Shown here piece by piece: positions 5,061-5,394 of a DNA stretch of 5,394 nucleotides. The notes beneath the pieces were generated by a model. That model searched no databases and had not been told where the DNA came from. It saw nothing but the letters and a program-made list of their open reading frames with translations. The stretch is from positions 1 through 5,394 of the forward strand of contig CAMZIS010000095.1 of assembly GCA_947307285.1 (NCBI GenBank), given 5' to 3'. The translations under genes were made by a program, and so were the position numbers. Positions within the stretch are counted from its first letter, which is position 1. Every line of letters begins with the position of its first letter. Source of the stretch: an uncultured Peptococcaceae bacterium (GTDB lineage: Bacteria > Bacillota > Dehalobacteriia > UBA4068).

Positions 5061-5394
5061 ATGAACGCTGAATTCATCGAAGCCCTGAAGGATCTGGAAA
5101 AAGAGCGCGGCATAGAGATGGACACCCTGATCGAGGCCATCGAAGCGGCGCTGATCGCGGCCTACAAAAAGCATTACGGGTCTTCGGAAAACGTGCGGGT
5201 GGAGATCAACCGCAATTCCGGCGATATCCACGTCTACTACCGCAAAGAGGTGGTGGAAAACGTGGAGAACCCGGCTTTGGAAATGTCTCTGGAAGAGGCC
5301 CGCAGCTACGATCCGGAATTTGAGATCGGAGACGTGCTGGAGTCCGAGGTCACGCCCCGCAGCTTCGGCCGCATCGCCGCCCAGACCGCCAAGC
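5061..5394 (+). CDS. nusA: Transcription termination/antitermination factor NusA, N-terminal part
   Basis: NusA binds RNA polymerase near the RNA exit channel and modulates pausing, intrinsic termination and antitermination. The window holds the first 111 codons plus one base; the frame is open to the window edge, so the gene is cut by the window, not broken. The N-terminal polymerase-binding domain is clear: MNAEFIEALKDLEKERGI (1-18), then an EAIEAALIAAYKKHYG helix (25-40), NVRVEINRNSGDIHVYY (44-60), VVENVENPALEMSLEEAR (64-81), and EVTPRSFGRIAAQTAK (96-111), the junction toward the S1 domain. S1, KH1 and KH2 domains should follow outside the window. The start follows AAGGAG (5044-5049), spaced 11 nt from the ATG. 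It is the second gene of the rimP-nusA operon; I see no good separate promoter in the gap. Confidence 0.96.
   Translation, partial: MNAEFIEALKDLEKERGIEMDTLIEAIEAALIAAYKKHYGSSENVRVEINRNSGDIHVYYRKEVVENVENPALEMSLEEARSYDPEFEIGDVLESEVTPRSFGRIAAQTAK

Overview
The window looks like the chromosome of a GC-rich bacterium, most likely in the Bacillota (Clostridia or Negativicutes type). Three things suggest this: GatC, GatA and GatB encoded in that order with short gaps and GAGGT-type ribosome binding sites; a NudC with the 'AGYNEIGE' form of the Nudix box that I associate with clostridial proteins; and a rimP-nusA unit. Codons strongly favour G or C in the third position. The taxonomic call is inference from protein style and gene order, not a database match.

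Layout: (1) Positions 1-60 hold the end of an upstream unit, with GC-rich repeats and a hairpin followed by T-rich sequence. (2) A sigma-A-type promoter (TTGCCA, 17 nt, TATAAG) overlapping a perfect 14-bp palindrome drives gatC-gatA-gatB (140-3390), the three subunits of the tRNA-dependent Asp/Glu amidotransferase. This unit ends at a strong stem-loop at 3405-3434 that can act on both strands. (3) nudC (3470-4300, minus strand) encodes an NADH pyrophosphatase / NAD-cap decapping Nudix hydrolase and converges on gatB. (4) The 193-nt gap at 4301-4493 carries divergent promoters: one for nudC, and one with an extended -10 and an A-rich upstream tract for rimP. A hairpin followed by an interrupted T run lies in the rimP leader. 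(5) rimP (4494-4982) and the first 111 codons of nusA (5061 to the window end) begin the conserved rimP-nusA-infB type operon.

Functionally, this is translation and transcription housekeeping. GatCAB converts misacylated Glu-tRNA(Gln) and/or Asp-tRNA(Asn) to the correct aminoacyl-tRNA. RimP matures the 30S subunit. NusA controls pausing, termination and antitermination. NudC hydrolyses NAD(H) and may remove NAD caps from RNA.

I found no mobile element, CRISPR array, tRNA or rRNA gene, defence system or clearly new system. The most useful second-look items are the attenuator-like hairpin ahead of rimP-nusA, an atypical residue in the NudC Nudix box, the palindrome in the gatC promoter, and a short GC-rich sequence shared by the gatC upstream region and the rimP-nusA gap.
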